DNA of 64,000 nt from Lysobacterales bacterium 15-68-25 (GCA_002279065.1 NCKB01000003.1:304630-368629), one strand, 5' to 3'; shown: positions 10,842-21,999, numbered from the stretch's first letter. The notes: generated by a model not told the origin, from the letters alone. A program made the numbers and translations.

Positions 10842-12386
10842 ATGCTCTCACCACGGCTTCACACGCACCGCGCCCGACCCTCACGGTTCGCCTGGCGCAG
10901 GGCGAGCCTGCTGCTGGTCGCTACCGCCGCCCTGGGCGGCTGTGCGGTCGGACCCGACTTCAAGCCGCCGCAGGCACCGGACCAGCACCGTTATCTCGAC
11001 AAGCCACTCACCCACACGGTGGGCCAGGCCGGGGTTGTCGAGGGCACGCCGCAACGCTTCCATGACGGGGGCTCGATCCCGGCGGACTGGTGGACGCTGT
11101 TCCACTCCGCGCCACTGGACAAGCTGGTGCGACAGGCGCTGGCCCACAACCACGACCTGAAGGCTGCACGGGCGGCGCTCACCGTGGCCCACGAAACCAC
11201 CCTGGCCGGGCGCGGCAGCTATTTCCCGGCGGTGAGCGCGGGCGTCTCGGCCAGCCGCGAGCAGGATCCGCCCGGTGCGCTTGCCCCGGTACCCAGCTCC
11301 AACGCCTATCTCTACAACCTGTTCACCCCGCAGGTGAGCGTGTCCTACGTGCCGGACGTGTTCGGGCTGAACCGGCGCACGGTCGAATCGCTGGCCGCGC
11401 AGGAGGACGCCGTCCGCTACCAGCTCATCGCCGCGCGGATCACGCTCAGCGCCAACGTCGTGAACACCGCGGTGCAGGTCGCCTCGCTGCAGGCGCAGCT
11501 CGATGCCACGCAGGACTTGCTCAAGCTCAACCGGCAGATGCTGGACATCGTCCAGCACCGGTTCGACAAGGGCTACGCCAGCCGGCTCGACCTGGCCGCG
11601 CAACAGTCGCAACTGGCCCAGGTCAACGCGACGCTGCCGCCGCTGCGGCTGCAGCTGGCCCAGCAGCAGCACGCGCTGGCGGTACTCACCGGCCAGTTCC
11701 CCGGCGATGCCGACGCGGCGCACTTCACCCTCGACGGTTTCAGCCTGCCGGCCGAGCTGCCGCTGAGCCTGCCCTCGCAGCTGGTGGCGCAACGTCCCGA
11801 CGTGCTGCAGGCGCAAGCCAACCTGCACGCGGCGAGCGCGGCGATCGGCGTGGCCGAGGCCGCGCGGCTGCCGCAAATAGAGTTGAGCGCCACCGCCGGC
11901 AGCACCGCGCTGGCGATCAACCAGGTGTTCCACGCCGGCACCGGCTTCTGGAACGTCGGCGCTGCGATCACCGCGCCGCTGTTCCAGGGTGGCGCGCTGC
12001 GCCACCAGGAACGCGCGGCGCGGGCTGCCTACGTGGAGGCCGCCGAGCAGTACCGCAGCACGGTGCTGGTCGCCTTCCAGAACGTGGCCGACACCCTGGT
12101 CGCGCTGCAGCAGGACGCCGACGGTCTGAAGTCCGCGGCGACCGCCGCGGATGCGGCCAAGGTCACGCTCGATCTCTCGCAGCGGCAGTGGAAGGACGGC
12201 TACGCCGACTACCTCGCCGTGCTCAACGCCGAACAGGCGTACCAGCAGGCGCGCATGACGCTGGTGCAGGCGCAGGCCGCCCGCCTTGCCGACACCGCCG
12301 CGCTGTTCCATGCGCTCGGCGGCGGCTGGTGGCATGCCGACGCCCACGCCGCGCCCCCTTCCGACGGGAACCACCATGACCAGTAA
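10842..12386 (+). CDS. Outer-membrane efflux lipoprotein, NodT/OprM type
   Basis: TolC-like outer-membrane channel of a tripartite RND pump (514 aa). The signal sequence ends in a lipobox (ALGGC), so the protein is lipid-anchored. The following CAVGPDFKPPQAP is the classic NodT-family start, and two OEP domains with long helices follow. I take ATG 10842, placing the signal peptide at the N-terminus; the open frame extends about 65 codons upstream without signal-like content. First gene of a three-gene operon: its stop overlaps the adaptor start by 11 bases. Confidence 0.92.
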   Translation: MLSPRLHTHRARPSRFAWRRASLLLVATAALGGCAVGPDFKPPQAPDQHRYLDKPLTHTVGQAGVVEGTPQRFHDGGSIPADWWTLFHSAPLDKLVRQALAHNHDLKAARAALTVAHETTLAGRGSYFPAVSAGVSASREQDPPGALAPVPSSNAYLYNLFTPQVSVSYVPDVFGLNRRTVESLAAQEDAVRYQLIAARITLSANVVNTAVQVASLQAQLDATQDLLKLNRQMLDIVQHRFDKGYASRLDLAAQQSQLAQVNATLPPLRLQLAQQQHALAVLTGQFPGDADAAHFTLDGFSLPAELPLSLPSQLVAQRPDVLQAQANLHAASAAIGVAEAARLPQIELSATAGSTALAINQVFHAGTGFWNVGAAITAPLFQGGALRHQERAARAAYVEAAEQYRSTVLVAFQNVADTLVALQQDADGLKSAATAADAAKVTLDLSQRQWKDGYADYLAVLNAEQAYQQARMTLVQAQAARLADTAALFHALGGGWWHADAHAAPPSDGNHHDQ

Positions 12387-13539
12387 TCCTTCCCGCCTGA
12401 TGCGGATCCACGCGACCACGCTGGCGCTCGCGCTCGGCGCCGTGACGATGGCCGGCTGCTCGGGCGGTCGGCAAGACGCGAGCGACACCGCAAAGGTCTC
12501 CGCGCACGACGTCACGCTCAGCGCCGAGCAGCGCCAGCACATCCGCCTGCAGACCGTGGCCCTGGGCAGCTTCCATCCGGCCATCGAGACCACCGGCCGG
12601 GTGGACTTCGACAACGAGCGCGCCACCAGCGTGATCGCACCGTTCACCGGACCGGTGGTACGCCTGCGGGTCGCACCGGGCGACCGGGTGGCGAAGGATC
12701 AGGTGCTGGCCACCGTGGCCTCGTCCGATTTCGCCGCCGCGGTCGGCGCGTACCGCAAGGCGCTGGTCGCCGCACGCAATGCCCGCCATATCGCCGACAT
12801 GGACCAGGACCTGCTCGCCCATCACGGCGTGTCGGCGCGCGAGGCCGCCCAGGCCGCCACCGACGCAGTGAGCGCCGAGGCCGACCGCGATGCGGCGCGC
12901 CAGGCGTTGCTGGCGATGGGCGTGGACGAGGGTTCGATCCGCGTGATCCAGGCCGGGCGCGCCGTGCCCGACGCCGGCGGCGCGATCCGCGCGCCGATCG
13001 CCGGCACCGTGGTGGAACGGCTGATCAACCCGGGCCAGCTGCTGCAGGCCGGCAGCACCGCCTGCTTCACCGTGGCCGACCTCTCGCACATGTGGGTGAT
13101 GGCGCAGGTGACGCCGGCCGAGGTGGCACGCGTGCACCTGGGTGACAGCGCCGAGATCCGCACCGGTGACGGCGGCACGGCGATCACCGGCACGGTCACC
13201 AGCATCGGCGGGGTGGTCAACCCGGACACCGGGCTGGTCGACGTGCGTGTCAGCGCCCCCAATCCCGACGACGCGCTGCGCAAGCAGATGTACGTGAACG
13301 TGACGCTGAGCGCCAAGACCGGCTCGCAAGGCCTGCTGGTGCCGGTCTCGGCGATCCTGCGCGACGACGAGAACCTGCCGTTCGTCTACGTCGCGCAGCC
13401 CGACGGCAGCTTCGCCCGCCGCCACGTCACCCAGGGCCAGCGCACCGGCGACCGCGTGGTGGTGGACGAGGGGCTCCAGGCCGGTGACAAGGTGGTTGTC
13501 GACGGCGGCCTGTTCATGCAGTTCATGCAGAACCAATGA
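12376..13539 (+). CDS. RND efflux periplasmic adaptor (CzcB/CusB-like)
   Basis: Membrane-fusion protein (387 aa) linking the inner-membrane pump to the outer-membrane channel. It has its own lipobox (TMAGC). The barrel-sandwich/lipoyl halves are VIAPFTGPVVRLRVAPGDRV and IRAPIAGTVVERLINPGQ, with a short helical hairpin between and a beta-barrel after. The architecture matches the heavy-metal-type adaptors (CzcB), but no His-rich N-terminal metal site is seen. ATG 12376 overlaps the upstream gene; the stop overlaps the pump gene by four bases. Confidence 0.9.
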   Translation: MTSNPSRLMRIHATTLALALGAVTMAGCSGGRQDASDTAKVSAHDVTLSAEQRQHIRLQTVALGSFHPAIETTGRVDFDNERATSVIAPFTGPVVRLRVAPGDRVAKDQVLATVASSDFAAAVGAYRKALVAARNARHIADMDQDLLAHHGVSAREAAQAATDAVSAEADRDAARQALLAMGVDEGSIRVIQAGRAVPDAGGAIRAPIAGTVVERLINPGQLLQAGSTACFTVADLSHMWVMAQVTPAEVARVHLGDSAEIRTGDGGTAITGTVTSIGGVVNPDTGLVDVRVSAPNPDDALRKQMYVNVTLSAKTGSQGLLVPVSAILRDDENLPFVYVAQPDGSFARRHVTQGQRTGDRVVVDEGLQAGDKVVVDGGLFMQFMQNQ

Positions 13540-16500
13540 GCACGCCGACGCCCGGGGGCGAGACCCCTTCCCGCACCGCCTCGGTGATGAACCGCATCGT
13601 CGGCGCCTCGCTCGGCCAGCGCCTGCTGGTGCTGCTGCTCACCCTCATCCTGGTCGGTGCCGGCCTGCACTCGATCGGGCGGCTGCCGGTGGACGCCTAC
13701 CCCGACCTGTCGCCGCCCATGGTGGAGCTGGTGACGCAATGGCCCGGCCACGCCGCCGAAGAGGTCGAGCGGCTGATCACCGTGCCGGTCGAACGCGGCA
13801 TGACCGGCATCCCGCGCACTGCGGTCACCCGCTCGATCTCGCTGTACGGCCTGTCGGTGGTGGACATCACCTTCGCCGACGGCACCGACAAGTACTTCGC
13901 CCGCCAGGAAGTGTTCAACCGGATGGGCGACCTCGGCCTACCCGACGGCGTGACGCCCTCGGTATCGCCGATGTCCTCGCCCTCGGGGCTGATCTACCGC
14001 TACGTGCTGCAGAGCCCGGATCGTTCGCCCACCGAGCTGAAGACGATCGAGGACTGGACCGTCGAGCCGGCCTTCCGCTCCGTGCCCGGCGTGGCCGACG
14101 ACTCCGGCTTCGGCGGCGGCACGCTGCAGTACCAGGTGAAGCTGGACCAGACCCGGCTGGCCGCGCTCGGCCTCACCGCCACCCAGGTGGAATCGGCACT
14201 GGCCGCCAACAACGCCAATGCCGGCGGCGGCTTCTACACCCAGGGCAGCCAGTTCTATTACATCCGCGGCGAGGGCCGACTGAAGACGCTGCAGGACATC
14301 GGCAACGTCGTACTCATGCAGCACAACGGCTCGCCGGTGCTGGTCAAGGATGTCGGTGAAGTGACCACCGGCATCGCGCCGCGACTTGGCGAGTTCGGCT
14401 ACCAGGACCAGAACGACGCAGTCGAGGGCGTGATCTTCCTGCGCACCGGCTCGAAGACCCAGGACGTGCTCAAGCGGGTCGAGGCGAAGACCCGCGAGCT
14501 CAACGCCGACGTGCTGCCGAAGGACGTGAAGATCGTCCCGTTCTACGACCGCAGCGAGCTGATCAGCCGCACCACCGACGTGGTCCGCGACAACCTGGTG
14601 CGCGGCATGCTGCTGGTGGTCGTGGTGCTGGTGTTCTTCCTGTACGACCTGCGCGCCGGCCTGATCGTCGCCACCACCATCCCGCTGGCGCTGCTGGTCG
14701 CCTTCATCTGCCTGGATGCGCAGGGCGCCTCGGCCAACCTGCTGTCGATCGGCGCGATCGACTTCGGCATCCTGGTCGACGCGGCCGTGGTGATGGTGGA
14801 GAACATCTATCGCCAGCTCGCCGAGCGGAAGGGCGAGGACGTCGGGGTGTTCGAGGTGATCCGCGCCGCGGCGGCGGAAGTGGACCGCCCGCTGTTTTAC
14901 GCGGTGGCGGTGATCGTGGTCAGCTTCCTGCCGATCTACGTGCTCTCCGGGCCCTCCGGCACGCTGTTCAAGCCGATGGCCGACACCATGATCTTCGCCC
15001 TGGTCGGCTCGCTCGTCGTCACGCTCACGCTGCTGCCGGTGCTGTGCTCGTGGTTCATGCGCAAGGGTGTGCGCGAACGGCGCAACCGCGCGTTCGAGGC
15101 CATCAAGTCGGTCTACGCGAAGGGGCTGGATTTCTGCCTGGCCCGCGCGCGCGGCACCGTGCTCGCCTCGGTGGTCGTGCTGGCCGTCTCGCTGCTGCTG
15201 GTGCCGCGCATCGGCGCCGAGTTCATGCCGCACCTGGACGAGGGCGCGCTGTGGGTGCGCGCCACCATGCCCTACACCATCTCGTTCGACGAGGCGGCCA
15301 AGGTCACCCCTCAGATCCGCGCGATCCTCCGCAGCTTCCCGCAGGTCACCATCGTGTCCAGCGAACTGGGGCGTCCCGACGACGGTACCGACCACACCGG
15401 CTTCTTCAACGCCGAGTTCTACGTGGGCCTGAAGCCCTACTCGCAGTGGACCGGCGAGTACCGCACCAAGCCCGAGCTGATCGCGGCGATGAACCGCAAG
15501 CTGGCGCAGTTCCCCGGCATCACCTTCAACTACACCCAGCCGGCCGAGGACGCGGTGGACGAGGCCGAGACGGGCCTGAAGAGCGCGCTGGCGGTGAAGG
15601 TGTTCGGACCGGACCTGCCCACGCTGCAGGCCAAGGGCCAGGCGATCAAGCACGTGCTGGAGAAGGTTCGCGGCATCACCCATGTGACCCTGGTGCAGGA
15701 ACTCGGCCAACCTAGCCTGACCATCGACGTGAACCGCGCGGCGATCGCCCGCTACGGCGTCAACGTGTCGGACATCAACGGCCTGATCCAGACCGCGATC
15801 GGCGGCGACGTCGCCACCCAGGTGGTCCAGGGCGAGAAGGAGTTCGACCTGGTGGTGCGGCTGCAGGAGCGCTACCGCGACAACCCGGCGGCGATCGGCA
15901 ACCTGCTGGTCGCCACGCCCGAGGGCAAGCAGATCCCGCTGAAGGCGCTGGCCGACATCCGCGTCACCAACGGCGCCTCCTTCATCTACCGGCAGGACAG
16001 CTCGCGCTACATCGGCGTGCAGTTCTCGGTGCAGGGACGCGACCTGGCCGGTGCGGTGGGCGATGCGATTGCCCAGGTGAAGAAGCAGGTGGCGCTGCCG
16101 CGCGGCTACCGCACCGACTGGGGTGGCGAGTATTCGGAGTACGTGGCGTCCAGCGCGCAGCTGCGCGTGATCGTGCCGCTCACCGTGGGGCTGATCTTCC
16201 TGCTGCTGTTCACGCTGTACAGCAACTTCAAGTTCCCGTTCATCACCGTGCTCGGCGTGGCGCTGTCGGCCCCGGTGGGCGGACTGATCGCGCTGTGGCT
16301 CACCAACACCCCGTTCTCGGTGTCCTCGGGCATCGGCTTCCTGGCGCTGTTCGGCGTGTCGGTGCAGACCGCGGTGGTCTACATCTCCTACGTCAACGAG
16401 CTGCGCCTGGGCGGCATGGCGCTCGCGCCGGCGATCCGCGAGGCGGCGATCCTGCGGCTGCGGCCGATCATGATGACCGCGCTGGTCGCCGCGCTCGGCC

Positions 16501-16661
16501 TGCTGCCGGCGGCACTGGCCACCGGCGTGGGCACCGACACGCAGCGACCATTCGCACTGGTAATCGTCAGCGGCCTGTTCACCCGCCTGCTGATCAGCGT
16601 GTTCCTGATGCCCGCGCTGTACGCGCTGGTGGCGCGTCCCGACGACCGGCTGGAGGTGTAG
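13536..16661 (+). CDS. Heavy-metal-efflux type RND transporter (CzcA/CusA-like)
   Basis: Inner-membrane proton-driven pump (1041 aa) with the twelve-helix RND layout and two large periplasmic loops. The charged transmembrane-4 motif DFGILVDAAVVMVEN (about residue 408) corresponds to the HME-RND consensus, as does the LPVDAYPDLSPPMVEL start. This places it with Czc/Cus/Ncc pumps, not AcrB drug pumps. The metal cannot be fixed: the Cus methionine ladder was not verified and no metal-resistance regulator adjoins it. Overlaps the adaptor by ATGA and closes the operon. Confidence 0.93.
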   Translation: MSTPTPGGETPSRTASVMNRIVGASLGQRLLVLLLTLILVGAGLHSIGRLPVDAYPDLSPPMVELVTQWPGHAAEEVERLITVPVERGMTGIPRTAVTRSISLYGLSVVDITFADGTDKYFARQEVFNRMGDLGLPDGVTPSVSPMSSPSGLIYRYVLQSPDRSPTELKTIEDWTVEPAFRSVPGVADDSGFGGGTLQYQVKLDQTRLAALGLTATQVESALAANNANAGGGFYTQGSQFYYIRGEGRLKTLQDIGNVVLMQHNGSPVLVKDVGEVTTGIAPRLGEFGYQDQNDAVEGVIFLRTGSKTQDVLKRVEAKTRELNADVLPKDVKIVPFYDRSELISRTTDVVRDNLVRGMLLVVVVLVFFLYDLRAGLIVATTIPLALLVAFICLDAQGASANLLSIGAIDFGILVDAAVVMVENIYRQLAERKGEDVGVFEVIRAAAAEVDRPLFYAVAVIVVSFLPIYVLSGPSGTLFKPMADTMIFALVGSLVVTLTLLPVLCSWFMRKGVRERRNRAFEAIKSVYAKGLDFCLARARGTVLASVVVLAVSLLLVPRIGAEFMPHLDEGALWVRATMPYTISFDEAAKVTPQIRAILRSFPQVTIVSSELGRPDDGTDHTGFFNAEFYVGLKPYSQWTGEYRTKPELIAAMNRKLAQFPGITFNYTQPAEDAVDEAETGLKSALAVKVFGPDLPTLQAKGQAIKHVLEKVRGITHVTLVQELGQPSLTIDVNRAAIARYGVNVSDINGLIQTAIGGDVATQVVQGEKEFDLVVRLQERYRDNPAAIGNLLVATPEGKQIPLKALADIRVTNGASFIYRQDSSRYIGVQFSVQGRDLAGAVGDAIAQVKKQVALPRGYRTDWGGEYSEYVASSAQLRVIVPLTVGLIFLLLFTLYSNFKFPFITVLGVALSAPVGGLIALWLTNTPFSVSSGIGFLALFGVSVQTAVVYISYVNELRLGGMALAPAIREAAILRLRPIMMTALVAALGLLPAALATGVGTDTQRPFALVIVSGLFTRLLISVFLMPALYALVARPDDRLEV

Positions 16662-16673
16662 GCCACCGACCCG

Positions 16674-16762
16674 TTGCAGGAGCCCGCTGGCGGGCGATGC
16701 TCTTCGGCTTCGATGTGGATCAGGAGCAGGAGCATCGCCTGCGAGCAGGCTCCTACAGCAAA
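16674..16762. repeat. REP-type palindromic pair (BIME-like)
   Basis: Two inverted copies of a REP-like unit face each other across about 25 bases: left AGGAGCCCGCTGGCGGGCGA from 16679, right arm ending in GCAGGCTCCT near 16753. Each arm also contains its own small hairpin. It fills the gap between the convergent RND pump and yqhA genes, a common place for REP elements, and may protect mRNA ends. Confidence 0.75.
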
Positions 16763-16766
16763 GGCG

Positions 16767-17396
16767 TCAGTGGGCGTCGCGCATGCGCGCCACGCCGGCC
16801 TGCATGATGCGGTCGGTCCAGGCGATGCCGATCGCCGAGGCGATGAACACCAGGTGGATGATCGTCTGCCACATCACGCCGACCGTGGTCAGGGTGGAGC
16901 ACTTGAGGGTGCTGGCGGTGTTCATGGTGTCGGCCATCGTGGCGAGCACGTCGGGCGAGCAGAACGGCAGGCCCTCGAGGGCGCCGGCGGCGATAAAGGT
17001 CTTCAGCAGGTGGATCGAGGAGATGCCGATGATCGCCATCGCCAGCTTCACCTTCAGCACCGACGCGTTGACGTGGCTGAGCCACTCCGGCTGGTCCGGG
17101 TGGTGCTCCAGCCCCAGCCGCGAGACGAAGGTCTCGTAGCCGCCGACGATCACCATGATCAGCAGGTTGGAGATCATCACCACGTCGATCAGGCCGAGCA
17201 CGATCAGCATGATCTCCTGCTCGCCCAGCCGCGGCGCCTCGTGGATCAGGTGCCACAGCTCCTTGCCGAACAGGAACACGTAGACGCACTGTGCCACGAT
17301 CAGCCCCAGGTACAGCGGCAGCTGCAGCCAGCGCGAGCCGAAGATCAGGAAGGCGAGCGGATGCAGGCGGGGCGAAGGCGGGGTCGGCATCGACAT
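16767..17396 (-). CDS. yqhA: UPF0114/TIGR00645 family membrane protein (YqhA-like)
   Basis: Inner-membrane protein of 209 aa with four hydrophobic segments (about 20-45, 60-90, 110-135 and 168-190). Family features are the [13 protein letters not shown] start, the [19 protein letters not shown] core and the [18 protein letters not shown] segment. The function of UPF0114 is not established. It converges with the RND operon across the REP pair. The start is ATG 17396, with a second Met two codons later. Confidence 0.88.
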   Translation of the reverse strand: MSMPTPPSPRLHPLAFLIFGSRWLQLPLYLGLIVAQCVYVFLFGKELWHLIHEAPRLGEQEIMLIVLGLIDVVMISNLLIMVIVGGYETFVSRLGLEHHPDQPEWLSHVNASVLKVKLAMAIIGISSIHLLKTFIAAGALEGLPFCSPDVLATMADTMNTASTLKCSTLTTVGVMWQTIIHLVFIASAIGIAWTDRIMQAGVARMRDAH

Positions 17397-17531
17397 GGCA
17401 GGCAGGCTTCGGGAATGGAGCGCGGAGCGTATCCGCGCGCCGGTGACGGTGCCAATCCCGCCGTGCCGTGCGGTTCAGCGCGCATCGAGCGTACGCCAGC
17501 GAAGCGATACACCCGGTCCAACGGCGACCGA

Positions 17532-20240
17532 TCAGCCGGTGTTCTGCAGGCCCTGCGAGACGCCGTTGACGCAGGCGACCAGGGCGCGCAGCAGGGCCTC
17601 GTCCTCGCGGTCGCTGGCGCGCCAGCGCCGAAGCAGGTCGATCTGCAGCACGCTCATCGGGTCAACGTACGGATTGCGCAGGCGGATCGACTGCGCGAGC
17701 CGCGGCGAGTCCTGCAGCAGCTCGTCGCTGCCCTTCAAGCGCAGCACCCAGTGGCAGGTGCGTGCGAACTCCTCGCGGATCAGCGCGAAGAACGGCGCGT
17801 GCAGTTCGCCTGCCAGCTTCGAGAACGCCTCGGCGATGGCCAGGTCGCACTTGGCCAGCACCATCTCGACGTCGTCCAGCATGTTGCTGAAGAACGGCCA
17901 GTCGCGCGCCATTTCGACCAGCGCCGCCTCGCCGAACTCGGCGGCGCCCTGCTGCAGCGCGGTGCCCAGGCCATACCAGCCGGTGATGATCGAGCGGCAC
18001 TGGGTCCAGGAGAACACCCAGGGGATCGCGCGCAGGTCCTGCACGCCGCGCATGGAGCGCCGGCGCGAGGGGCGCGAGCCCAGGGTCATGCGCTCGATCA
18101 CGTCAATCGGCGTGGCGGCGCGGAAATACTCGACGAAGCCCTCGCGGTCGACGAAGGCGCGGTAGTGCCGGCGACTGGTCGCCGAGAGCACGTGCATGCG
18201 CTCGCGCCAGGCGTCCTCGCGCGGCTCCACCTCTCGCGGGCGCAGGCTGGCGCGCAGCACGGCGCCGACGGTCTGCTCCAGGTTGCGCAGCGCCAGCGCG
18301 CGGATGCCGTACTTGCGGTGGATCACCTCGCCCTGCTCGGTCACCCGCAACACGCCGGCCACCGAGCCGCGCGGCGAGGACATCAGCGCCGGCGTCATGC
18401 GGGCGCCGCCGCGGCTGGCCGAGCCACCGCGACCGTGGAAGAAGGCGAGCTGGATGCCGGCCTCGTGGGCGATGTCCAGCAGCTCCACCTGGGCGCGCTG
18501 CAGGCCCCAGCGCGAAGCCAGCGTGCCACCGTCCTTGCCGCTGTCGGAGTAGCCGAGCATCACCCACTGGCGGTCGCCGCGCGAGGCCAGGTGGGTGCGG
18601 TAGACCGGGTCGGCGAGCAGCGCGCGCAGCGTGGCCGGGGCGTTCTTGAGATCGTCCACCGTCTCGAACAGCGGCGCCACGTCCAGCGGCACCGGCTCGC
18701 CTTCCGCGGCCAGCCCGCCGTGGCGAGCCAGCGCGAGCACGGCCAGCACGTCGGCCGCGGTGCGCGCCATCGAGATGATGTACAGGCCGATCGCCTCGGG
18801 ACCGTAGCGGCGGCGGGCCGTACCCAGCGCCTCGAACACCGAGCGCATGCGCCGGGCGTTCTCCTCCTCGACCGGGGCCAGCGACTGCTCGCCGCTGGCG
18901 AACGGATGCAGTTTCTCCACCCGCTCGGCCGGACTGCGCTGGCCCCAGCCGGCGTCGCCCTGCAGCGCGGCGAGGGCGTCGTCGTGCACCTGCGAATCCT
19001 GCCGCACGTCCAGCCGCGCCAGGTGCAGGCCGAAGGTGCGCACGCGGCGGATCAGGCGCAGCACCGCATAGGCGCCGGCGTGCAGGCCGTGGTGGTCGAT
19101 CAGGCTCTGCGCGATCAGTTCCAGGTCGCCGGCCAGCTCGTCGACGGACGCATAGCCTTCCGGATGGTCGTCCTCGTGGGTGGCCTGCAGGCGCGCGCCG
19201 ATCAGGGTGAGCAGGGTGCGGTACGGCATGTCGGCGTGGCGCGGGCGGATCTTCTTCGCCGCGGACGGGAAGCGTGCGCGGTAGTCCTCCAGACGCGCCA
19301 GCAGCTCCGGCGATACGGCCACGCGGCCCTCGGTCTGGCTGAGCAGGCGGGCCAGCCCGGCCACGTCTTCCTCGTAGTGTTCCAACACGTGGGCGCGCTG
19401 GCTGGCCAGGCTGGCGGCGATGGTGTCGGCGCCCACGTTGGGGTTGCCGTCCATGTCGCCACCGACCCAGGTGGCGAAGGAGAGCAGCCGCGGCATCGGC
19501 ACCGCGATGCCGTAGACCTGCTGCAGCGCGTCGGCCAGCTGTTCGTACAGCGCCGGCACGATGCGGTAGATCGGGTTGGCCAGGTAGAAGCCGACGTGGT
19601 GGTGCTCGTCCTGCACGGTGGGCTGCACCGGCGAGGCCTCGGCGGTCTGCCAGCCGGAGGACAGCGCCATGAAGATGCGGTCGTCGTCCTCCTTGCGTTC
19701 CTGCGGGGTGCGGGTGGGGTCGAAGTTGTCCACCAGCGAGCGGACGATCGCCTGCTCCTTCTCCAGCAGCGAGCGGCGCACCGCCTCGGTCGGATGGGCG
19801 GTGAACACCGGCTCCACGTGCAGGCGGCCGAGCCAGTCGACCAGCTCGGCGGCGGTGACGCCCTGCGCCTTGAGCCGGGTCAGCACGTCGAGCAGGGACT
19901 CGGGCTGCGGGGTATGGCCGCTGCGCTGGTAGTCGCGGCGGCGGCGGATGCGATGCACCCGCTCGGCGATGTTGACCGCCTGGAAATAGGTGGCGAAGGC
20001 ACGCGCCAGCGCCTCGGCCTCATCCGCCTGCATGCCGCTCAGCGCCCGGTCCAGCAGGGCCACCGGCTCGTCCTCGCGGCGGCGGCGGATGGCGCTGGTG
20101 CGCACCGCCTCGACCTTCTCGAAGAAGGCCTCGCCGCGCTGCTCGGCCAGCATCTGCCCGACCATCGCGCCGATCCGGCTGACGTCCTCGCGCAGGGGGG
20201 CGTCGTGCGGCAGGTCGGGGGTGTCGGGCTGGAAAGGCAT
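17532..20240 (-). CDS. ppc: Phosphoenolpyruvate carboxylase
   Basis: Ppc (902 aa) carboxylates PEP to oxaloacetate, refilling the TCA cycle. Both active-site signatures are present: [14 protein letters not shown] (about residue 150) with the catalytic His, and [14 protein letters not shown] (about 560) with the essential Lys. FFHGRGGS is the PEP-binding loop and the protein ends in the invariant QNTG. AGGGAG seven bases before ATG 20240 supports the start. It diverges from ahcY. Confidence 0.97.
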   Translation of the reverse strand: MPFQPDTPDLPHDAPLREDVSRIGAMVGQMLAEQRGEAFFEKVEAVRTSAIRRRREDEPVALLDRALSGMQADEAEALARAFATYFQAVNIAERVHRIRRRRDYQRSGHTPQPESLLDVLTRLKAQGVTAAELVDWLGRLHVEPVFTAHPTEAVRRSLLEKEQAIVRSLVDNFDPTRTPQERKEDDDRIFMALSSGWQTAEASPVQPTVQDEHHHVGFYLANPIYRIVPALYEQLADALQQVYGIAVPMPRLLSFATWVGGDMDGNPNVGADTIAASLASQRAHVLEHYEEDVAGLARLLSQTEGRVAVSPELLARLEDYRARFPSAAKKIRPRHADMPYRTLLTLIGARLQATHEDDHPEGYASVDELAGDLELIAQSLIDHHGLHAGAYAVLRLIRRVRTFGLHLARLDVRQDSQVHDDALAALQGDAGWGQRSPAERVEKLHPFASGEQSLAPVEEENARRMRSVFEALGTARRRYGPEAIGLYIISMARTAADVLAVLALARHGGLAAEGEPVPLDVAPLFETVDDLKNAPATLRALLADPVYRTHLASRGDRQWVMLGYSDSGKDGGTLASRWGLQRAQVELLDIAHEAGIQLAFFHGRGGSASRGGARMTPALMSSPRGSVAGVLRVTEQGEVIHRKYGIRALALRNLEQTVGAVLRASLRPREVEPREDAWRERMHVLSATSRRHYRAFVDREGFVEYFRAATPIDVIERMTLGSRPSRRRSMRGVQDLRAIPWVFSWTQCRSIITGWYGLGTALQQGAAEFGEAALVEMARDWPFFSNMLDDVEMVLAKCDLAIAEAFSKLAGELHAPFFALIREEFARTCHWVLRLKGSDELLQDSPRLAQSIRLRNPYVDPMSVLQIDLLRRWRASDREDEALLRALVACVNGVSQGLQNTG

Positions 20241-20351
20241 GGAGGTCTCCCTTGTGTGAATCCGGTCAAGACTAGCAAATGCTGCGGGTGCAGCATGTCA
20301 AGAAACGGTCCACGCTGCACACCCGGGCGGACAGCCCGGGCCGGTTGCCGC

Positions 20352-20357
20352 TACAAT
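20352..20357 (+). promoter_or_regulatory. -10-like element (TACAAT) of ahcY
   Basis: TACAAT would start transcription near 20364, a few bases before the first paired base of the riboswitch, which is the expected geometry. No clear -35 element is visible. Confidence 0.45.
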
Positions 20358-20366
20358 GGTGCGCTG

Positions 20367-20481
20367 CCCGTCGAGGGGCGCTGCGACCACAGGCAGGCGG
20401 ACTTCCGCCATTCCGTCCGGTTATCCGGACCGGAAAGCACCGGTGGCCAGGCTCGACGCGGCAGGTTCGAAAACGGCGCCC
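20367..20481 (+). ncRNA. S-adenosylhomocysteine (SAH) riboswitch
   Basis: The 5' strand reads CGTCGAGGGGCGCTGCGACC (20369-20388), matching the conserved SAH aptamer. P1 pairs CGTCGAG (20369-20375) with CTCGACG (20452-20458) perfectly; the conserved CCAGGCTCG context is present at 20448-20456; and the pseudoknot pairs GGCGC (20376-20380) with GCGCC (20476-20480). A variable P2/P3 hairpin lies between. Known SAH riboswitches sit before ahcY and switch expression on when SAH builds up. The ahcY ribosome site (TGGAG) lies about 70 bases downstream, so control is likely at translation or through the short GC hairpin around 20516-20532. Confidence 0.9.
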
Positions 20482-20559
20482 GGTTGCTATCACGCGGCAG
20501 TCTCGCGAGCGACCTTCCCCGGCGCCGCGGGGCTCCTGCACAGAACTGGAGCTCTCCGA

Positions 20560-21999
20560 ATGAATGCTGTTACCCGCGAAACCGTTTCGCACGACTACAA
20601 GATCGCCGACATCGGCCTGGCCGACTTCGGCCGCAAGGAGCTGGACATCGCCGAGCAGGAAATGCCGGGCCTGATGTCGATCCGCAAGAAGTACGCCGCC
20701 AGCGCCCCGCTCAAGGGCGTGCGCGTGACCGGCTCGCTGCACATGACGATCCAGACCGGCGTGCTGATCGAGACGCTGAAGGACATCGGCGCCGACGTGC
20801 GCTGGGCCTCGTGCAATATCTTCTCTACCCAGGACCACGCCGCCGCGGCGATCGCCGCCTCCGGCACCCCGGTGTTCGCCTGGAAGGGCGAGACGCTGGA
20901 GGAGTACTGGGACTGCACGCTGGACGCGCTGTCCTTCCCCGACGGCAAGGGCGGCTACCTCGGCCCGCAGCTGGTGGTGGACGACGGTGGCGACGTCACC
21001 CTGCTGATCCACAAGGGCTACGAGCTCGAGAAGGGCGACCGCTGGGTCGACACCGCCTCGGAGAGCCATGAGGAGCAGGTGATCAAGAACCTGCTCAAGC
21101 GCGTGCACGCCGAGCGCCCGGGCTTCTGGCACACCGTGGTGAAGGACTGGAAGGGCGTCTCCGAGGAGACCACCACCGGCGTGCACCGCCTGTACCAGCT
21201 GGCCGAGGCGGGCAAGCTGCTGGTGCCGGCGATCAACGTCAACGACTCGGTCACCAAAAGCAAGTTCGACAACCTGTACGGCTGCCGCGAGTCGCTGGCC
21301 GACGGCCTGAAGCGCGCGATGGACGTGATGCTGGCCGGCAAGCTGGCGGTGGTCTGCGGTTACGGTGACGTCGGCAAGGGCTGCGCCCACTCGCTGCGCG
21401 CCTACGGTGCCCGCGTGGTGGTCACCGAGATCGACCCGATCAATGCCCTGCAGGCGGCGATGGAAGGCTTCGAGGTCAACACCGTCGAGTCCACCCTGGG
21501 CCGTGGCGACATCTACGTCACCACCACCGGCAACAAGGACGTGATCACGCTCGAGCACATGCAGGCCATGAAGGACCAGGCCATCGTCTGCAACATCGGC
21601 CACTTCGACAACGAGATCCAGGTCGAGCGGCTGCAGAAGAGCGGCGCCACCAAGCTCAACATCAAGCCGCAGGTGGACAAGTACACCTTCAAGGACGGCC
21701 GCTCGATCTTCCTGCTGGCCGAGGGTCGCCTGGTGAACCTGGGCTGCGCCACCGGCCACCCGAGCTTCGTGATGTCCAACTCGTTCTCCAACCAGACGCT
21801 GGCGCAGATCGACCTGTGGGCGCACAAGGACATCTACGAGCCGAAGGTCTACATCCTTCCGAAGAAGCTGGACGAGGAAGTGGCCCGCCTGCACCTGGAG
21901 AAGATCGGCGTGAAGCTGACCACCCTCACCGAGGCCCAGGCAAAGTACCTCGGCGTGGCCGTGGAAGGCCCGTACAAGCCGGAGCACTACCGCTACTGA
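20560..21999 (+). CDS. ahcY: S-adenosylhomocysteine hydrolase
   Basis: AhcY (479 aa) splits SAH into homocysteine and adenosine, removing the product that inhibits methyltransferases. Family motifs: [30 protein letters not shown], the NAD-binding [10 protein letters not shown] (about residue 265) and the C-terminal KPEHYRY, whose Lys and Tyr reach the partner's NAD site. Start ATG 20560 follows TGGAG. It is controlled by the upstream SAH riboswitch and followed by a strong terminator, so it is monocistronic. Confidence 0.98.
   Translation: MNAVTRETVSHDYKIADIGLADFGRKELDIAEQEMPGLMSIRKKYAASAPLKGVRVTGSLHMTIQTGVLIETLKDIGADVRWASCNIFSTQDHAAAAIAASGTPVFAWKGETLEEYWDCTLDALSFPDGKGGYLGPQLVVDDGGDVTLLIHKGYELEKGDRWVDTASESHEEQVIKNLLKRVHAERPGFWHTVVKDWKGVSEETTTGVHRLYQLAEAGKLLVPAINVNDSVTKSKFDNLYGCRESLADGLKRAMDVMLAGKLAVVCGYGDVGKGCAHSLRAYGARVVVTEIDPINALQAAMEGFEVNTVESTLGRGDIYVTTTGNKDVITLEHMQAMKDQAIVCNIGHFDNEIQVERLQKSGATKLNIKPQVDKYTFKDGRSIFLLAEGRLVNLGCATGHPSFVMSNSFSNQTLAQIDLWAHKDIYEPKVYILPKKLDEEVARLHLEKIGVKLTTLTEAQAKYLGVAVEGPYKPEHYRY

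Noticed and set aside
16674..21071. 1465-codon plus-strand frame over yqhA, ppc and the ahcY leader
   Set aside because: Antisense to ppc, whose motifs are unambiguous; typical long shadow frame at high GC.
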